Positions 12,351 to 26,870 are shown, numbered from the stretch's first letter. The stretch: 64,000 nucleotides of DNA from Mycteria americana (GCF_035582795.1 NC_134373.1:34194501-34258500), one strand, 5' to 3'. The notes: generated from the letters alone by a model not told the origin. A program made the numbers and translations.

Positions 12351-14783
12351 AGTTAACCTAGCAGCTACAAAGTCATTAAAAGCTCGACCAAAGATTGACC
12401 AAAACTTGACCTGATCCTCACTAAAGACTTTGGGCCACTACTGAGATCGTTAATAAATTATATATGTCTTAATACTATCTCCTCACAACAGACCCCAGGA
12501 TATAATATATAATATTGATTGTAATGCAATCTGTCCTTGGCGAAATAGCATTGATACTATTTATAAATATTATTCTGAGATTTCAAGTAAAAAAAAAAAA
12601 GAGACCACCATAAACACTTTAATAACAAATTTCCAAAGTATATAAACCCATACAAACATTTTTTATTCTAAAAGTAAGAGTGGAAGGTGAAAGCAAATGT
12701 TAGTATATATCCATTGCCCCAGCCAGCTATGACATTTAAACTAAGAGTACAATTCTGCTGGAGAGATTTTGTTCACCCTCACATCACTTACACTGAACTC
12801 TGATAACGGGAGGTTGGTACTTGATCCAAGGTCTATTTAGTCAGCAGTTTTCTACTCATTTCAGCCTACAGGTTGAATTGGATCAACCCCCAGGAGACAT
12901 CATGCCTGTTGGCTTCTTTTATTCCATGTGTGATATCAGGTCAGTAACAGAAAAACACCCACTGGCTCTTGGAGTAATTTCTACTTGCTTCAAATTGGCT
13001 CCAAACAAAGCATATATACCTGTACCAGCTTGCTCATGCCAGCGGCTCCCTTCCCCTCATCCTCCAAGGACGGATAGTCAGTCTGGCCAAGACAAGTTTT
13101 GAGCATCTCTGATATGAACCAGGTTATTTTCCAAAGCCCAGGGAACTGAACAGACAATAGCTGCTCGCATACTTAAGACAAGCATTTTGCTTTCATCGAA
13201 CTGTGCTCAATGTTGCAGAAGTAATCGCTACTGACTGCTCCTCAACAGGGCATTTACACAACACAAGCAGGTCACCTCCTTCTCACATGCTTCAAAAAAT
13301 GGGTTTGCTCAGACAAAAGTGGCAAACCTGCAAAAACCTTCCCAAGTCTGAGTGGACATCATCCTGATTTCCTCATAGAGATGGTCCTCAGAGTTTAATA
13401 ACTATAATTTTTGATGAGTGTGCGAAGACTGTGTAAAGGATTATGGATTTGCTGTAGAAATATAAAACAGACTTAGAAAGAAAAACTCCAAAGAAAAACT
13501 CTCAATAAAATTCTGTAGGCCAGACTGTGCTCCCTTTCTGCTGAGCTTAGTGCAGTGGTAAGGCTGTCAGTTATGGCTCCCTAACACATCCCCATGGGCT
13601 GCTCTAGCTTTCACCAGATGGCAGTGGTGCCTCAGGGACTATCCATCAGATGAGGTTAACAGCAGGCTCTCCTCCCCTCTCCTGACATGCTTACCAAATG
13701 GGGGACTTTGGGGAGCAAAGCATTGCACCTTCTTTATCCTGTTCAAGACTCTCCCATTTCCTGTGGTATCCAAAGCAGAACGTTATAGGAAATCTCCAAA
13801 TCCATAGGACTACCTGAACAACAAAGAGAACAACACTAAAAAATAAGGGGTCCTGGCAGTTTCTGTAGTTATATCTACAGACTTCTGTGAAATTCCACAG
13901 ATTCCTTCTGTTACTAAACTCAAAAGGACTTTTTCCATAAATACAAGGACAAAGAATAGTCACATGGAATCAGAGCTTATGGATTTGGTTTTGCCACAAG
14001 CCCTGTATTTGGGTTAAGTCATCTAACCTTTCCATTTTTCAGTCTGCATGATGAGCACAGTAATTCTCCTTTAAATAATGTATGATGGGATTTAATTCAG
14101 TTGTCATCTGCGCAGTGCTAAGGCTGATGAATATCATGGAAATATCTATCTGAATGTTTGTACAAAGTACACGTTCTTGGAGTATAGGCAATATTTATAT
14201 TAATGATTGTGGAAACAGACTGGATTTTCCAGCAAGAGATTTCCATCTACTTCTCCTCCCAGCCTTTCCATAGCCCCCATCAGACTCCACACTCATTCAT
14301 TAATTCACATTTATTTTGGTTACAATGAATAGCCTTTCGTTCCTCCTACGTAGCAATCAGAGCAGTTTTCCCAGTTCCATTCTCACTTTCCTCCACTAGA
14401 GTTTGGGGCAGGTGAGACTGAGAGGTTCCCAACAGCAAATCCTACCTATAGGTAATAGGCATGGACAGATTTTTCACTATGACATCCTTGTACATAACAA
14501 GCTAAAGGGAACTTCAGGACACCACGTGGCGAAACCCTAGCAAGAAACTGCCAGTCACTGCATGAATTTGCCCAGAAGTGACAGAGCCCAACCAGGAGGT
14601 GCAGACCAACTCAGTTGTCACAAAGAATGGCTTGGGAAACAGAACCTCAACAGACAGGCAGATGAACGTGAGCCATTTTCTTCAGAAAGTTGCCTGTTAC
14701 CCTCTAATGGACCAAGAGACCAAGCAGATGTTATTGGAACTGTTGATCTGGCCAACAAATATTAATCTATAGATGTATATCCT

Positions 14784-14805
14784 GAGAGAAAGAGAGAGAG
14801 AGAGA
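14784..14805. repeat. (GA)n microsatellite
   Basis: GAGAGAAAGAGAGAGAGAGA followed by GA, a short interrupted dinucleotide repeat. Confidence 0.9.
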
Positions 14806-16082
14806 CATGTATATAACGATACACACCCATACTTTATGTGCGCCCAGCAGAAGCACACATGTGATCTGCCACAAGTCTCTTGCTTGTACTACAGCTCTGG
14901 TAAAAGCTGAAGGTTTTCCATATCCATGCTTAGATAAAACAGTTGCACTGTTAAGAGAAATGTTGGCTCCAGTGGCACTTCCTCCTTCTTTAAGTCATGG
15001 AAGGTGGGCAGAGAACTGCCTGTGGTATGTGGGCTGAGACCTGGTACCACCTCAACCCTCCTGAGATGTAAGAAACGATTATTCTCTTCTGCAATGTGAA
15101 ATATGTTCTGAGGCACAGGAGAAGTCTTGTCTGTTATAAAGAAGCACAAAGCAAAAGGAAGGGGCTGGCCAGTACAGGTTCTGCTTATATGCTGAATTTA
15201 TATTCTTGCAACACTGAATTTTGAGCCACAGCTTCATCCCCACCTCGCCACAATCCTGCAGCTGTGCAGATGTACATGCCGTGCTGCACGAGCAAGGAAG
15301 AGACACATTTTTAATAAGTTGTTCTGACATTTCTACACTATGGCATTTGTATTTATTACAGCAGACCATCACAGTGCACATTGCAAATCAATAAAGTGAA
15401 TGTGAAGCCGTTCGTAGCACTCAAAGCCTTGTCCATTACTGTAATATCCAGTTGTTTACAGTGCAGTAATGAGGCACTTGTAGGCCTCGCTCAAATATGG
15501 CTTTCATTCTCCAGCATGATCAAATGCCAACATGCTGTACAATGGTTCCTTTGTGGATCAGGTATATCCTGATTTAGCCTTGGATAACACTACAGAAGTC
15601 AACAGGGTTGTAGTTCACTCACATCATCAGGTAAAGATAAATTAAGTCAAAACCTCAGACCCAAGCAGTTTCCAGAATTAGGGAACTTTTGGCTGGGATC
15701 CCTTTCTTTCAGGAAGAAGAATTTAAAGAGGAGAGTGGGAACACAAGGAGAAAGGGGGTGTGGAGACAGGAAAAATATGCCATCTCAGACGTGCATTGGC
15801 AGCTTCCATAAAAGAGGTCTTGAGCAGAGCTCAAAAACCTATTTCACAGCTTCTTTGGCTGAAACAAAGCCTGAGCAAACGTCTATATTTCATTTCCTAA
15901 TATTACAGACTGATTCTGCATGGGACAGACTGCAGAGACACTTGCCGATTCTCTTTGCAATGTCCCTTGTCCCTTCACATGTCCTGGGTATGGGCTATTG
16001 AGTAATCACGCAGCAAAAATTCTGGAGAGCTGCGCTCCATCTCTACAGAAACAGGTAAACATCCAATTGAGAAGGTTTTAAA

Positions 16083-16103
16083 ATTATTATTATTATTATT
16101 ATT
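16083..16103. repeat. (ATT)7 microsatellite
   Basis: Seven uninterrupted ATT units. Confidence 0.93.
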
Positions 16104-19100
16104 CCTTGTTTTCACATCAGAAACATTAACTCTTGCGGGGAAGGGCTTGCTGACTGCAAGCGGAGTAATTTCATCCCAGGTTTCCAGGAAGGAGGCAACA
16201 CATTCTGAATATGACTTTTTGTTCTTTTCCCACCAGCAAGACAAAGGGTCTGTAACAGGTATGAGGTTGGAACAGCTACAGTTTTGGGGGCAATCTGGTG
16301 TTGCACTGGGAAACTCAAAACCCAAAGAGCTGGTTTGCCTGCAGATCAGAGAGATTTCAATGAGATGCTATGAGCAGCACAGGCTTACTTAAAACAGGGC
16401 TTTGTCCTTCTCTCAGACATCTTCAATGACCACATTAAAGGTAAAAACTGAAACTTGTAGTGGGGAAAAGGAAGAGATGGAAGACAGGTATTCTGAATTC
16501 TCTCAGTTTGTCCCCAAATGCTCATTTCCTTCTGGCAGGAACTAATTTCTTCAAAATTTTCCACCTATACCTTCTCCCTTCAGATTTCACCTTTGTTCCT
16601 CTTTTTTTCAGTCTTTTTTTTCTCTTTTCAGTCTCTCTTTTCCTGCCAAGGATTTCCCTTTCCACAGCTCCCTTAGCTCTTTTCTGTCACACCCAGCTCC
16701 TCCAGTGGCCCTTCCCTAATGGACCTTGCTCTACTCCCAACCCTTCGTTATCTGCCTGCAGCAGCAGGCTTTGTTATACTGCTGTTCCCAAGCCCAAACC
16801 AAACTGCCTGTTTTGCAGCATCCCAGCTCTGGTGCAGGGCCAATTCAGAATAAACAGCCCAAGTAGGCTACACCGGTAGCTGCTCCCAGATGTGGCTAAT
16901 GAAGCCAGATTGATCTACCCAAGTGCAGAACGGGAATGGCTCCGCCTGGATCAGGGCTGCAAGAAGTTTCCTGTGATGTTTGAGAAGGGGCTGTAACAGG
17001 ATAGGAGAGCAGATCTGTAAACCATTACAAGCGCCTCTGTAGAAATGCTAGAAGCTTAAGGAAACTGGACAAAGAAGCACTTTTGCTGGGATGGTCATGG
17101 TTTCAATTTTATCATTTTGTTGTGACACAGCAGTCAGTTTTTCACCAGGTTATGCCTTTTGCATGTGCAGTGGATATACTTCCATAACAGTATGTCATTT
17201 GACCTTTTAACTATGCAGATCAGTTTTGTGAATCCAACCTAGAGCACCAAAAAAACCCAAATGATTTTGTTTAGTTTTTCTTTTGGATCCAGAAAAGTCT
17301 ATATTGTTGATTTGTGCATGCTCAGATTTAACGCGCTCCTGCAGACTATCTGCTTAGCACCCAAGCAGCAGGGCTGGTATATCCCATGTGCACCAGAGTA
17401 ACTGCACATGCATCACCCATCTGTCCAAGACTTCCAGCAGCCTGGTCGGAAGAGCAGCAAGAACCTCAAGCCCCGTTCAAGCTAAAACACTGGGCAGAAA
17501 GAGGACATGGTCTGGCAGGTAGCCTTCAGTTGCTGAGCTTCATTCAGCTTCACGGAGCTGCTATAAAACATGTAGATAGTGATAGCCTTCATTCCCAGCT
17601 CCTCCAGATGGTCTATGACAATTGGAGCTGTGACTGGCATAAAACTTGTTCAAGAACATGCAAAACTAGCCCTGGAGTGGAAAGGTTGACTGACACATTT
17701 AGTGGGTAGTGCTTATATAATATTAAACATAGCAGGCTGTGCAGCAGCTTGAATTGTAGAGTATTGTAATCATTGCTATCATGTGGAGTAGAGAGGGTGA
17801 AGACAAGACTTGTCTAACCACCAACACACTGAGCAGTAGCCACAGCAGCAGGTCTAGAGCTTCAGTGATAGCTTCAGCCAAGGAATGATACGACCATTCT
17901 CATGTCAGCTCCTTGTCCAAAACCAAAGTATTTCTCAGAAGTCAATAGCTAGGCAGGGCTGCCTTTCCAAATTGTTACAGGGTACTTAGAAGGAATTGCT
18001 GCTTTATCTGAAATCACTCTGCTTGCTTGCTTTAACTCCTTTTTGGCTTTATTTGCTAATCTGCCTATTCTAGTAAATCATTTATTTTAGCCAATTTAAA
18101 AAGATGTGGTTTTGGAATCCCCTACACTTTTTTAGACATACACGATCTATAAAATTTACATTTTATTCAGCAGCTCCTACCGAGCTGCTTGTAATTGGTG
18201 TCTGAAGTGAAACTTATTTCAGCCACTGCAAAAGCTGGTTCTGAATGTGAGGACTTGGTGTATCAGACGGGAAGCAGCAAATCCTCTGGCTAATGGGTTC
18301 CCCATGTTACGTCTACCCTGACTTAGTATGGTCACGCCAGAAGGAGCGTTACTGCCTTAGAGCCATGCTATTCTGTTTCACAAATCCACACTTCTCTAGT
18401 GTGTACAAATAACAAATTCCCTCGCTACCACTCCAAAAATATTTAACAGCAGCAGCTCCAGGGATCATTCACATTACTGAAATGTAATTAGGCCTACAAG
18501 AAGTGTAGGAACTTTTACTAGTCTATTATATTAGCATAAAGAATAATTACACTGCATGGATTTTTTTTAACACAGCTGTAGAAGTACATATTTTGCACTG
18601 TCAGCACATGGAAAGGCAGAGAGATTTGGTAAGCCTGCAGACAAGTGTTTATTTGACTCATGGGAAGAAGAAAATATCCAAGGTTTATAAGTATCCTGAA
18701 AAAGGGACAAATGTGCTGCAGCAATTCAACAAAGTGCTTATTCTAATCCTTATAAATATGCACCACATGTATCTTTTATAACTGTTATGTTTTGCAGTAT
18801 TTAGGCAATAGTCAGTATTGAAGGCTTTGTCAGCTATGCTTCAATGGCTTCATAAAAGCACCTTCCATTTAAAGAAAGAGGATTTCATAGTAATGGGCAA
18901 AATTGTAAGTGCTGTCAATGGCTACATTTCATCTCATTGATTTACACTGTGTAGGATGATTGCCTGATCTGAATCACATATGCTGGAGACATACCACATT
19001 CAGTGAAAAACAACTGGATTTCACAAAGGAAATGAACTAGCAAAATCCGCTAATTCTCGGTGCGGCGACTCTGTCCGTGGAAAGCTTACAGGGTTGCGCT

Positions 19101-20740
19101 GAGATGATCTCAACGGTGCAACAGTGAGTGGAAACCAGCAAACTACGAGTCTTCAAATTATGTCTTAAAGCTGTCTGGGGCCAAAATACACCTAGTTAAT
19201 TAGCGGGTGTTCAGTTTTAGTGCAGAACATTGTTGAAAAGAGGCCTTGGGCTGGGACAACCTCTAACTACAGATAAGCAGAGGGTATTTCTAGACGAAAC
19301 TTGCAGATCAGGGTGGTTGGCACTGTTAGCAAAACACTACCAAAACCTAACTGTTTATGTTTGCTGGGGCTTGTTCTCGCCCTGGTTGAATTGTCTGGAA
19401 GGAGGGAGGAAGCACTGGACGGGTTATAACCTGAGCTACACAGTGAAGTGGTTCGTGCAGCAAGGTGGGGTGCTGGTTTGCACCCAGTGCCTGTGTGATG
19501 ATAAACAGCCTGTATTTGGCACCGTAGGACTGGTGGTAGCCCAGCATCTTGGCATATCAACTTTCTTTTTTCCTCTCCTCTGGAAACTCTCTGTGTAATA
19601 CGTGTTAAAAGGGTCAATGTCTTTTGGGGATTTAGGGATTTAGTTTAGGGTTGAACTCTGCACGCTTATGCATGTTATGCTTGCCACATACCTTACTTGG
19701 ACTTTGTTATGGTCTTCACAATCAATGATAAGAGGTAACACCCCAGCAAACACTCCGCCTAAACTGTGCTAGCAGCAGTAACTCAGGAGGTAGAGATTTG
19801 GTGTGCCTTGCAATTCACAGCATAGATCAGATGCAGAGACCACATTTTCTCTCCTGACCTATTTCGTATGAGTCCCCAAAAGTTACACTTCTATTCCTCT
19901 ACATTAATAAGGGCACAGGGCATAGCCTGGATAAGGGCATAGTCGGGATACTCCAAGCAAGATTTAGTTTTTATTTTCACTCTCTCAAACAGGGATTCAG
20001 TCTGTGAACTCATGTGGAGTAAACGCACACCTCTTTCCCCAAAATACAACATTAGGGCAAGCACACAGTGAGGTTTTTTTGATCACTTGTAATAGCTTAA
20101 AATTTCAGCTTAGAGATGGGCTGATTATTTGAAGTGTGCACTGCACAACAAACTTTCCACAAACATAAAGCATCATAACAATGGGACACAAAATACTTTT
20201 AGCACAACCGAAATCTTTAGCATACATATGAGAAACTTGAAAAAGTTGGCCTGGATTTAAAACATAGGATATAAGCCTAAGAAGACAAGAGGTTAACTAA
20301 GCATGGAAGAACAGGACAAAGGAGCCTGAGCAAGGTCAGAGGAAGGTAAAACCTCCATGCAGCACGGCGGAGAACCATGCTGAGTTTGAGTCCCAGAGGC
20401 AATACAGATGCACCAGTGCACATGTTAATAAGCTTCATCGCAGTAAAAACTATTAGCATGGGCACAGCCTCCTGCTACACCAATTATTCTGCTTTGAGCA
20501 CTAGTTTAGTTTCTCCAAGGTGCTCCATTGCAAGCAACAACCATGCCCTCTGCTCCTGTTCCCTGCACAGCTACTTTGCTAGCAAATAAATCTGTGGTAT
20601 GCAAAAAATGGACATGGCTTAGTTGTGACTCGGCCTTGCTTCCAGGGCTTGCTTTGAGGATCCCAGAGCTATAACAGCTTGGACTATGTCTGAGGAGCTT
20701 CCCAGGGCATTTTTGCCTTGACACACTGAGGGTGACGGAG

Positions 20741-21330
20741 GGTATGGATTGGGAATGCCGGCAGGGGCCCTTGAAAAACCACAGAGCCAAGGCTGGCCGG
20801 AGCAGGGGGCTGGCAGCCAGCTGTTTGCAAGCAGAGACTGCTCACCTTTCCCCTCACCCTGCGTGTGCGTGGTCAGCCCTGGCCAATGTTGGGTTTCCCC
20901 TGTGTGCTGAAGGCCTAGGAGCCAGGACCTGCAAAGCAAGGATAGTGCTGGTGTACCTGGCAGCTGCTCTGCGGCCGTAACCTGTCGCTGCCGCAGGAAT
21001 GAGTCTGCCCGCAGGCTCAGGCAGCTTCTGCCTCGCCTCAAACACAACAGGACTCGCTTTGGGTCGCATCTGCCCCAAAAATGGTTTGGCTGAACCGGCT
21101 ATTTCAATGCCCCTCCCATGGTTCTGCCCTCTCCCTCGTGTCTTTGATGGTGTCAGCCCAGGGATTCGTTGCAAGGTTGTGGAGGTCCCCGGAGAAAGGG
21201 CTGAATTCAAATGGAGGGCGCACCGTGGCCAAGCACGTCGGAAAGGGCTGACCCTCTCCAGACCCAGGCATCAGTGGCCCACTGCCCCATGGAAGCTGCC
21301 TGGGGAGGCAAGAGATGCAGCCAGGGAAGA
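20741..21330. other. moderately GC-rich intergenic patch
   Basis: Overlapping open frames on both strands (up to 142 codons) reflect base composition. CpG is moderate (for example GCGGCCGTAACC near 20970). No homology recognised. Confidence 0.4.
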
Positions 21331-24300
21331 ACTTAAGTTCTGAAGCCAAAGAAAATAAAGCTTTAATCATAATTATAAGGTTATTGTATGACGTCACAAG
21401 AGATCATTGGGAACTTTCCGGTGTCTTTCTCTTCAGACTTATTTTAACTGAGCTAACTTCAACTGAGTTTTCTGTGAATTATAAGGCTTGCTTGGGGGAC
21501 AATTACATCCCTTTGATGTGTTTTATGCTGGCATGATTGATATATATACCATATATATAACTTCTTAATGCAGGGGTTTTGGCGCAGTTCAGGAACCAAT
21601 TCTCCTGGTCCCACTCAATTTACATATAAATGTAATAGCCAGTACTAAGGGGTTTTTTCTTGCACAAAGGGCCAGATGCAGAAGCAGGTCTTAGATGTCT
21701 GGAATTAGATTTTGGCACTGAAACTTAGATCCTCTTGATCATTTTGCAAAGCCTCTGAAGGTCATGGGATGAGAGGTGGGGGAGCAGCAGGAGCAGCAAA
21801 CAGCTGCTGCGTCAGACAGCCTGCGGGGTCAGGTAGCAGGTAGGTCCAGTAGCGGCACTTCTTCCAAAAGATGCTGTGAATTCATCCCCTCTCTGCTACC
21901 ATCCATTTCATCCTGCCATATCCAGAGAAGGCTTTTTGTCTCTCAGAAAGGAAGACAAGCCTTTTACCCCAGCCGGCCCTGGGCACACTATGGCATTATG
22001 ATCAGGGTATAGACTGAACCATAAAAAACCAGGCACAACTATTCATGTTCCGAGATACTGCTGAAGCACAAGGAGTTTCCTGCTGGATGTGAGTTCAGCT
22101 GAGGCACAGTATTAACATTACTGACCAAACCAGGCTCACAGTGTGGAGAATTCAGTGAGAGAAATTGCTAAACATAGGGCTTGGCGGGACGCATCTTGCA
22201 CTTTTCCTGGAAAGGACATTTCTTGCACCCCTTTATGTAGCTCTTTTCCTAGCTGTTAGTACCTAGGCATCACAGCTGTAAGCCAAGACCCAACTGTGCT
22301 GAGCACAAAACTCCACCCTTTGCCTGACCACAGGTACAAGTGCACGGGTATTGACAAACCAGGCGTGCTCTGCATGCGCTTGGACCAGCCGGCAGCGTGA
22401 GCACCATACCCATCAGCACGAAGCAGTACATCATTGTCTCGTGCTATGAATCGTTCTCCCTGTTGATCGGTGACTTCTTCAGTTGGTGATCTCCCTAGTG
22501 AAGTATTCTTCCTGTTGAGTTTTAGCTCTGTTGAGCCTTTTGACTTTGGCCATCCTTGAAAGAAAAGCTAGGTTAGCTTTCTGCTTTTAATTTATCATCC
22601 TGTTAACTGTTCAGGACCCTGTGGATTACAGTGCTACAGGTTTTCTTTTTTCTTAGCCCCTAGATTGATAAGGAAAGAGTAGTTTATATAATCTGCTCTG
22701 CTTGGAATACATATGGTCTTCTGTCCCTCTCAGCAGAAGTGCTGATACGTCCAAAACCAGGAGAACAAGCCCCCGTGGAGTGAATCAATGACAAGATCTC
22801 CCTGAGGATGTGTTGAGGAATCAAGGAAATTAATTCAGGTTTCCAAAACATTTCTGAAATATAGCAAACAGCAAGAAGGTGTCTTGGCAAAGGCACAGGT
22901 CAGTGGGTGGCTTCCAGGCTCCTCCTGCACTGCCCCAGCCTTTAACGCCTTCCTGTGCTTTGCAGGAGGCCATGCTGGTTCCTCTTGCAGAAAGTCACTC
23001 TGGCTACCTCTGCACAGAAGAATGCAGTGAAGAATTTTTGCCTTTTTTCTTCCAAACCACTACAGGACTGCTCCCAGCCTTCGGAGTCAGTAGAAGGATT
23101 GCCACTGACTGACTTCAGGCTTGAACCCGTGCCCAAAATACGTTAGGGAAATGATGTCAGCCTGGGCTGAAAATGACAGTGTTCAGATGGCCAGTGCTGG
23201 CCAGGACTTGGAAGGAGATGATCTAATGGTCCTTTACTGACTGTGAAATCAATTCATCTATTATGATAGTAATGCTGATAATGATTCCTCAGAAATTGCC
23301 CATTATTTCTTACCTGTCAGTGGTTCAAAAATACCCACTTGGAAAATTTCTTAAGCTGAATCCATTGATTTCAGAAAGGGCGCTGCTCTTTCCCACAGGT
23401 TGTGGAGGACATGGGAGAGGATTAGATCCAACACTTCATTGGACTCTGCAGTGATGCTGGTCAAGTTCATTAGGTAATGAAAACTGCCTGCTGACACTTA
23501 GCCTGCAGGAGAAAAGTTCTAGCACTGGTAGGAAGTTCATAACCCATTGGAGAAAAAAACCCACATATTCTAACAATAGATTCAGGAAATTATCACAGGC
23601 AGGAGTATTCTACTCAAAGGTCGTACATGGACCCAGAAAGGCAAAGGAAGGTAAGAAGGGCAGCACAACTAAGGCCAAGTAACCTGGAAATGGTCCAGGT
23701 CCATGTGGCCTGGTGTTAGATACAGGTCTAGGCAGGGAACAATATGCAAGTTGGATGTCAGTGCAAAAAAGTCTCAAGCATCCTCTGCCACGTGCTTGCT
23801 TTGGCCTCGAAGGTAGTAGTTTCTTTCCCCATCCCGTCTGGCGATTCACCGTGGCCAGAAGCAGAGGCAGGTTGAAGGCCCGTGTGGTGCCATGAGTGGG
23901 TCCCACACCTGGGCCACGATGAAGGTCACTCTGTTTGACCTGGTAAGCAAGTGGAGGAGCCTCACTTCTTCCTGGGCTGGGCTGGGTTCTGGTTCAACCC
24001 GTCAGTGGTGGAGCCAAACGCAACTGCTCGAGGAAGCTATGGTTTGCAAGAAAAATATGGAAACTGCTAGATATTGAGAGGAAGAGTGAGGAGATGAGAA
24101 AAAATGTTAATAAAAGAAATGAAAGCTGGTCTAATAACTAGAGTACTAGTAACAAGTACAGTATTCAGGGACTGGCTGCCAGTTCCTATCTGGCACCCAC
24201 TTTCTTATGTCCTAGGGCAAGCCACTTTGGATCCCAGCATCTGAAGTATTTAGGCATTTCATGAGCCTTCTCACCTCAGTTTCCCTTCTGTAACAGGGAA

Positions 24301-24430
24301 TAATACCACTTTCTTACCTCTAAAGCAACTCGCAAGAATAACTGTATCAAGGAGTATCGGGAGCACAGGTATGGGATGATGCAAATTAGCAAATACGTCT
24401 GGGCTTTCCTTGGTTGAGAAGCACATGTGC
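21331..24430. other. intergenic DNA, no gene recognised
   Basis: Short TATATA tracts around 21538-21560. Otherwise nothing distinct was seen. Confidence 0.5.
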
Positions 24431-24560
24431 CATAGGTGCATATGGGCGCTGGGCGTGTGGAGCCCGGCTGGGCCCGGGGGTGCCACACCGACCCCGCGCG
24501 CACCGGCAGCGTGCCTGGGGCAGCTGGTGCCACGAGGAGGGAGATTTACACCTTGGCTGG
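24431..24560. other. short CpG-dense patch
   Basis: About eleven CpGs in roughly 105 bases (GCGCTGGGCGTG, CCCGCGCGCACCGG). Too short for a standard CpG island call. No gene recognised nearby. Confidence 0.4.
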
Positions 24561-25939
24561 CTCCACAGCAACGTCCTTGTGCACACAAGTCCTCACTATA
24601 CCTGCAGTCTTCCCTGCAGGGATGTGCTATTAATTCACATCCCAGCCCCGCGTGCAATAATTTTTCCACGGAGACAAGCCCCAAGACAGATGTGAGAGTG
24701 GAAATGTGAGGCAGAGTAAAAATTAAGGCCAGCTGGGGAAACAACGTGGGGGGAAAGGAGGATTGTGTACCCCTTCTCCACTGCCGCGTGCAGGACTAGC
24801 AAGGACTCCTGCAGTCCCTTCAGCGCGCTCTCCTCCTCGTGCCTGAATATGTCAGGGAATCAAATATTGCGAGAGAAACTTCCCTGAATCAGGGCAGACT
24901 GTGGAAAAAGAGGGAAGGATTTGTTTTCTCCTGGCTTCCTACTGCAGAGCAAGCTGAAGATTGCTACAGAATTGAGCAGCTGGCTGCAGTCTGTGCCCGT
25001 GGACTCGCACAGCAGCACAAGGTCGGAGGGAGAGAAAGCAAAGGCGTGTGAGGAAGAGACGCAGAGGAAAAGCACGCTGAGAGAAATGCATATTAGGCAA
25101 AAAGAGAAAGTGGGCATGCCTGCTGTGAGTGAGTGTGCGGCTGCGGGAAGGGGCATGTGCGAGACAGGGAGAGAAAGTAGATGAGGGACCTGCCAGCGGC
25201 AAGTGTGAAGATGAACACCCAGTAGTGACAATGATGTTCTGGCCAATCAATGATGCTTGATGCATGGGGGACGGGATAGATGTCATTATTCTACAAAACC
25301 GTATACAAGCAAAACCAAAGCCATCTTTTTAAAATGAAAATAAAAGAGAAATGACAGGGGAAAAGCAAAATATTTGTGAAATGATTTAAACAAAGAGAAG
25401 TAAATCCAAAGAATATATTTTTTCCCAACCAATATGATGTACTGTATAGTTTACGAGAGAAGAAAGAAAAAAATCAATCTGTGGCAATATCTGATGTGCC
25501 TCTGTGTAATAAACTGCTCTGCAATTATATGAACAAGGTGGTGGTGGTGACGAGAGGTAGGGGATTTTTGTGTCTCCAAATGTGCTGGGTTTGTATCATC
25601 CTGTCACCAGTTGTTCAATATTGTGATACCGGACAATCTCCAGTCTTTTTCCCAGTAGGTCAGTGAACTTATTTTCTTATCAAGCCTTAAGGCAGGTGCA
25701 GACATGAAGAAGGCATTTGCCTTTGTTTTTCTCCTTCAGCCCAGCCCAGCAGCTCCTTAGTATGCGGGGCCAGTGATTCAACCACACAAGTTTCCTCCTC
25801 CCAGTATTTTCTTTACAAGGGTTGCAGTGAAAAGCACAACGGGGAGAAGTTTCATCTCCCCCTGTAAATGCGAGCGAGAGAAATGTCTAATACCCGTTAT
25901 AAAAGATGGCATTTTAATTACTGCACTGCACTACAGCAG

Positions 25940-26007
25940 GCACACGCACACTTCTGCGTGCACGCACGCACAGTCACAAAACACGCGCGCACACCCCCCC
26001 CCCCCCC
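25940..26007. repeat. alternating purine-pyrimidine (CA/CG) tract ending in C14
   Basis: CACACGCACA, TGCGTGCACGCACGCACA and ACACGCGCGCACAC lead into fourteen consecutive Cs at 25994-26007. The alternating CG/CA steps are the type that favours left-handed Z-DNA; the C run could form an i-motif or G-quadruplex. Confidence 0.85.
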
Positions 26008-26377
26008 GCTGCACCTCTCCCCCCCTCCCCGGTATGAAGAAGGTCTTCCTCCTCCTCCAATCCCTTCTTCGCCTTTATGCAACCCAGGAAACACAGGTTG
26101 ATTGGAAAGGTCTCTTTCCTTGATAACAACAATTCAATGCGCCTTGACATTTTAATAGCCTGCCGTCCTAGTGAACACAATCGAGCTGAGCAGTGAAGCA
26201 AAAATCATTAGGTAAGCAAGATAATCTAAACGAAAGATCAGCCTCAACTGGCTTCCCACATCTGGGGCACATCTGGGCAGAGGCTACCCTTTCCCGCCTG
26301 CTTCCGAAGAGGAAGCCTCTCCTGGGAAGGGTGTCGGGGAAAGAGGGGCGTCCACGGATTTATTGCTGGGGGAATCC

Positions 26378-26452
26378 ACCCCCTCCTGCCCCCCCACCCT
26401 CCCACCTGCAAACCCCTTCCCTCCGCTCGCCCTCGCCCCCACCTCCCTTTCC
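26378..26452 (-). other. C-run tract, G-quadruplex potential on the minus strand
   Basis: Repeated runs CCACCCCC, CCTGCCCCCCCACCCTCCCA, AACCCC and CGCCCCCACC on the plus strand give the minus strand at least six closely spaced G-runs. It sits between the CA/CG tract and the enhancer-like segment that follows. Confidence 0.5.
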
Positions 26453-26460
26453 ACAGGAGT

Positions 26461-26870
26461 GAGATGCTGACTTCGCAAGCCATTCGCTTTATGAATATGA
26501 CCCTCAAAGGGAAGAAACCCTCTCACAAGCCCAGAACTATGTTATCATCGTTATTAAGGAGCTTAAAAAGGAGCTGGGAAGAGGAGACACCGGTGGAATT
26601 GCAGCCTGATTGTGATTGATGTGTTCCTATTAGCTCCTCACTGTTATCTCTCTGGATGGCAAGAACAGCCAGTGGCTTGTAACACAACAGATTACCTGAG
26701 TTTTCAGCCCTAGACGGATGTTTAAATAAAATATAGTCCCTTTTAGCGAGAAGCTCATTTTCTCTCCGAGGCTCCCAGACTATTTCATGTCAGCTGTGAT
26801 TCGCTGTGACTCTCCTCAGTAAACATGTCTTATCATTAATAATTCTTTACAAGCACAATTTCATGGAGTC
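26461..26870. promoter_or_regulatory. candidate conserved noncoding element
   Basis: A moderately AT-rich segment with few repeats and a dense set of developmental-type motifs: GTTATCATCGTTATTAAGG (26541 on), TGTGATTGATGTG (26611 on, PBX/HOX-like), GTCAGCTGTGATTC (E-box CAGCTG) and TATCATTAATAATTC (26831 on). Conservation cannot be seen from one sequence; this is inference from composition and the expected EN1-side desert. Confidence 0.3.

Larger units (their letters stand above)
4501..20740. other. intergenic DNA, no gene recognised
   Basis: AT-rich and featureless apart from the simple and dispersed repeats listed separately. A long pyrimidine tract at about 16570-16670 contains two TTTTCAGTCT repeats. 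No splice-bounded coding segment or RNA gene was seen. Confidence 0.55.

Noticed and set aside
20619-21343. Several overlapping 94-142 codon frames on both strands
   Set aside because: GC-rich patch with few stops in all frames; none resembles a known protein.
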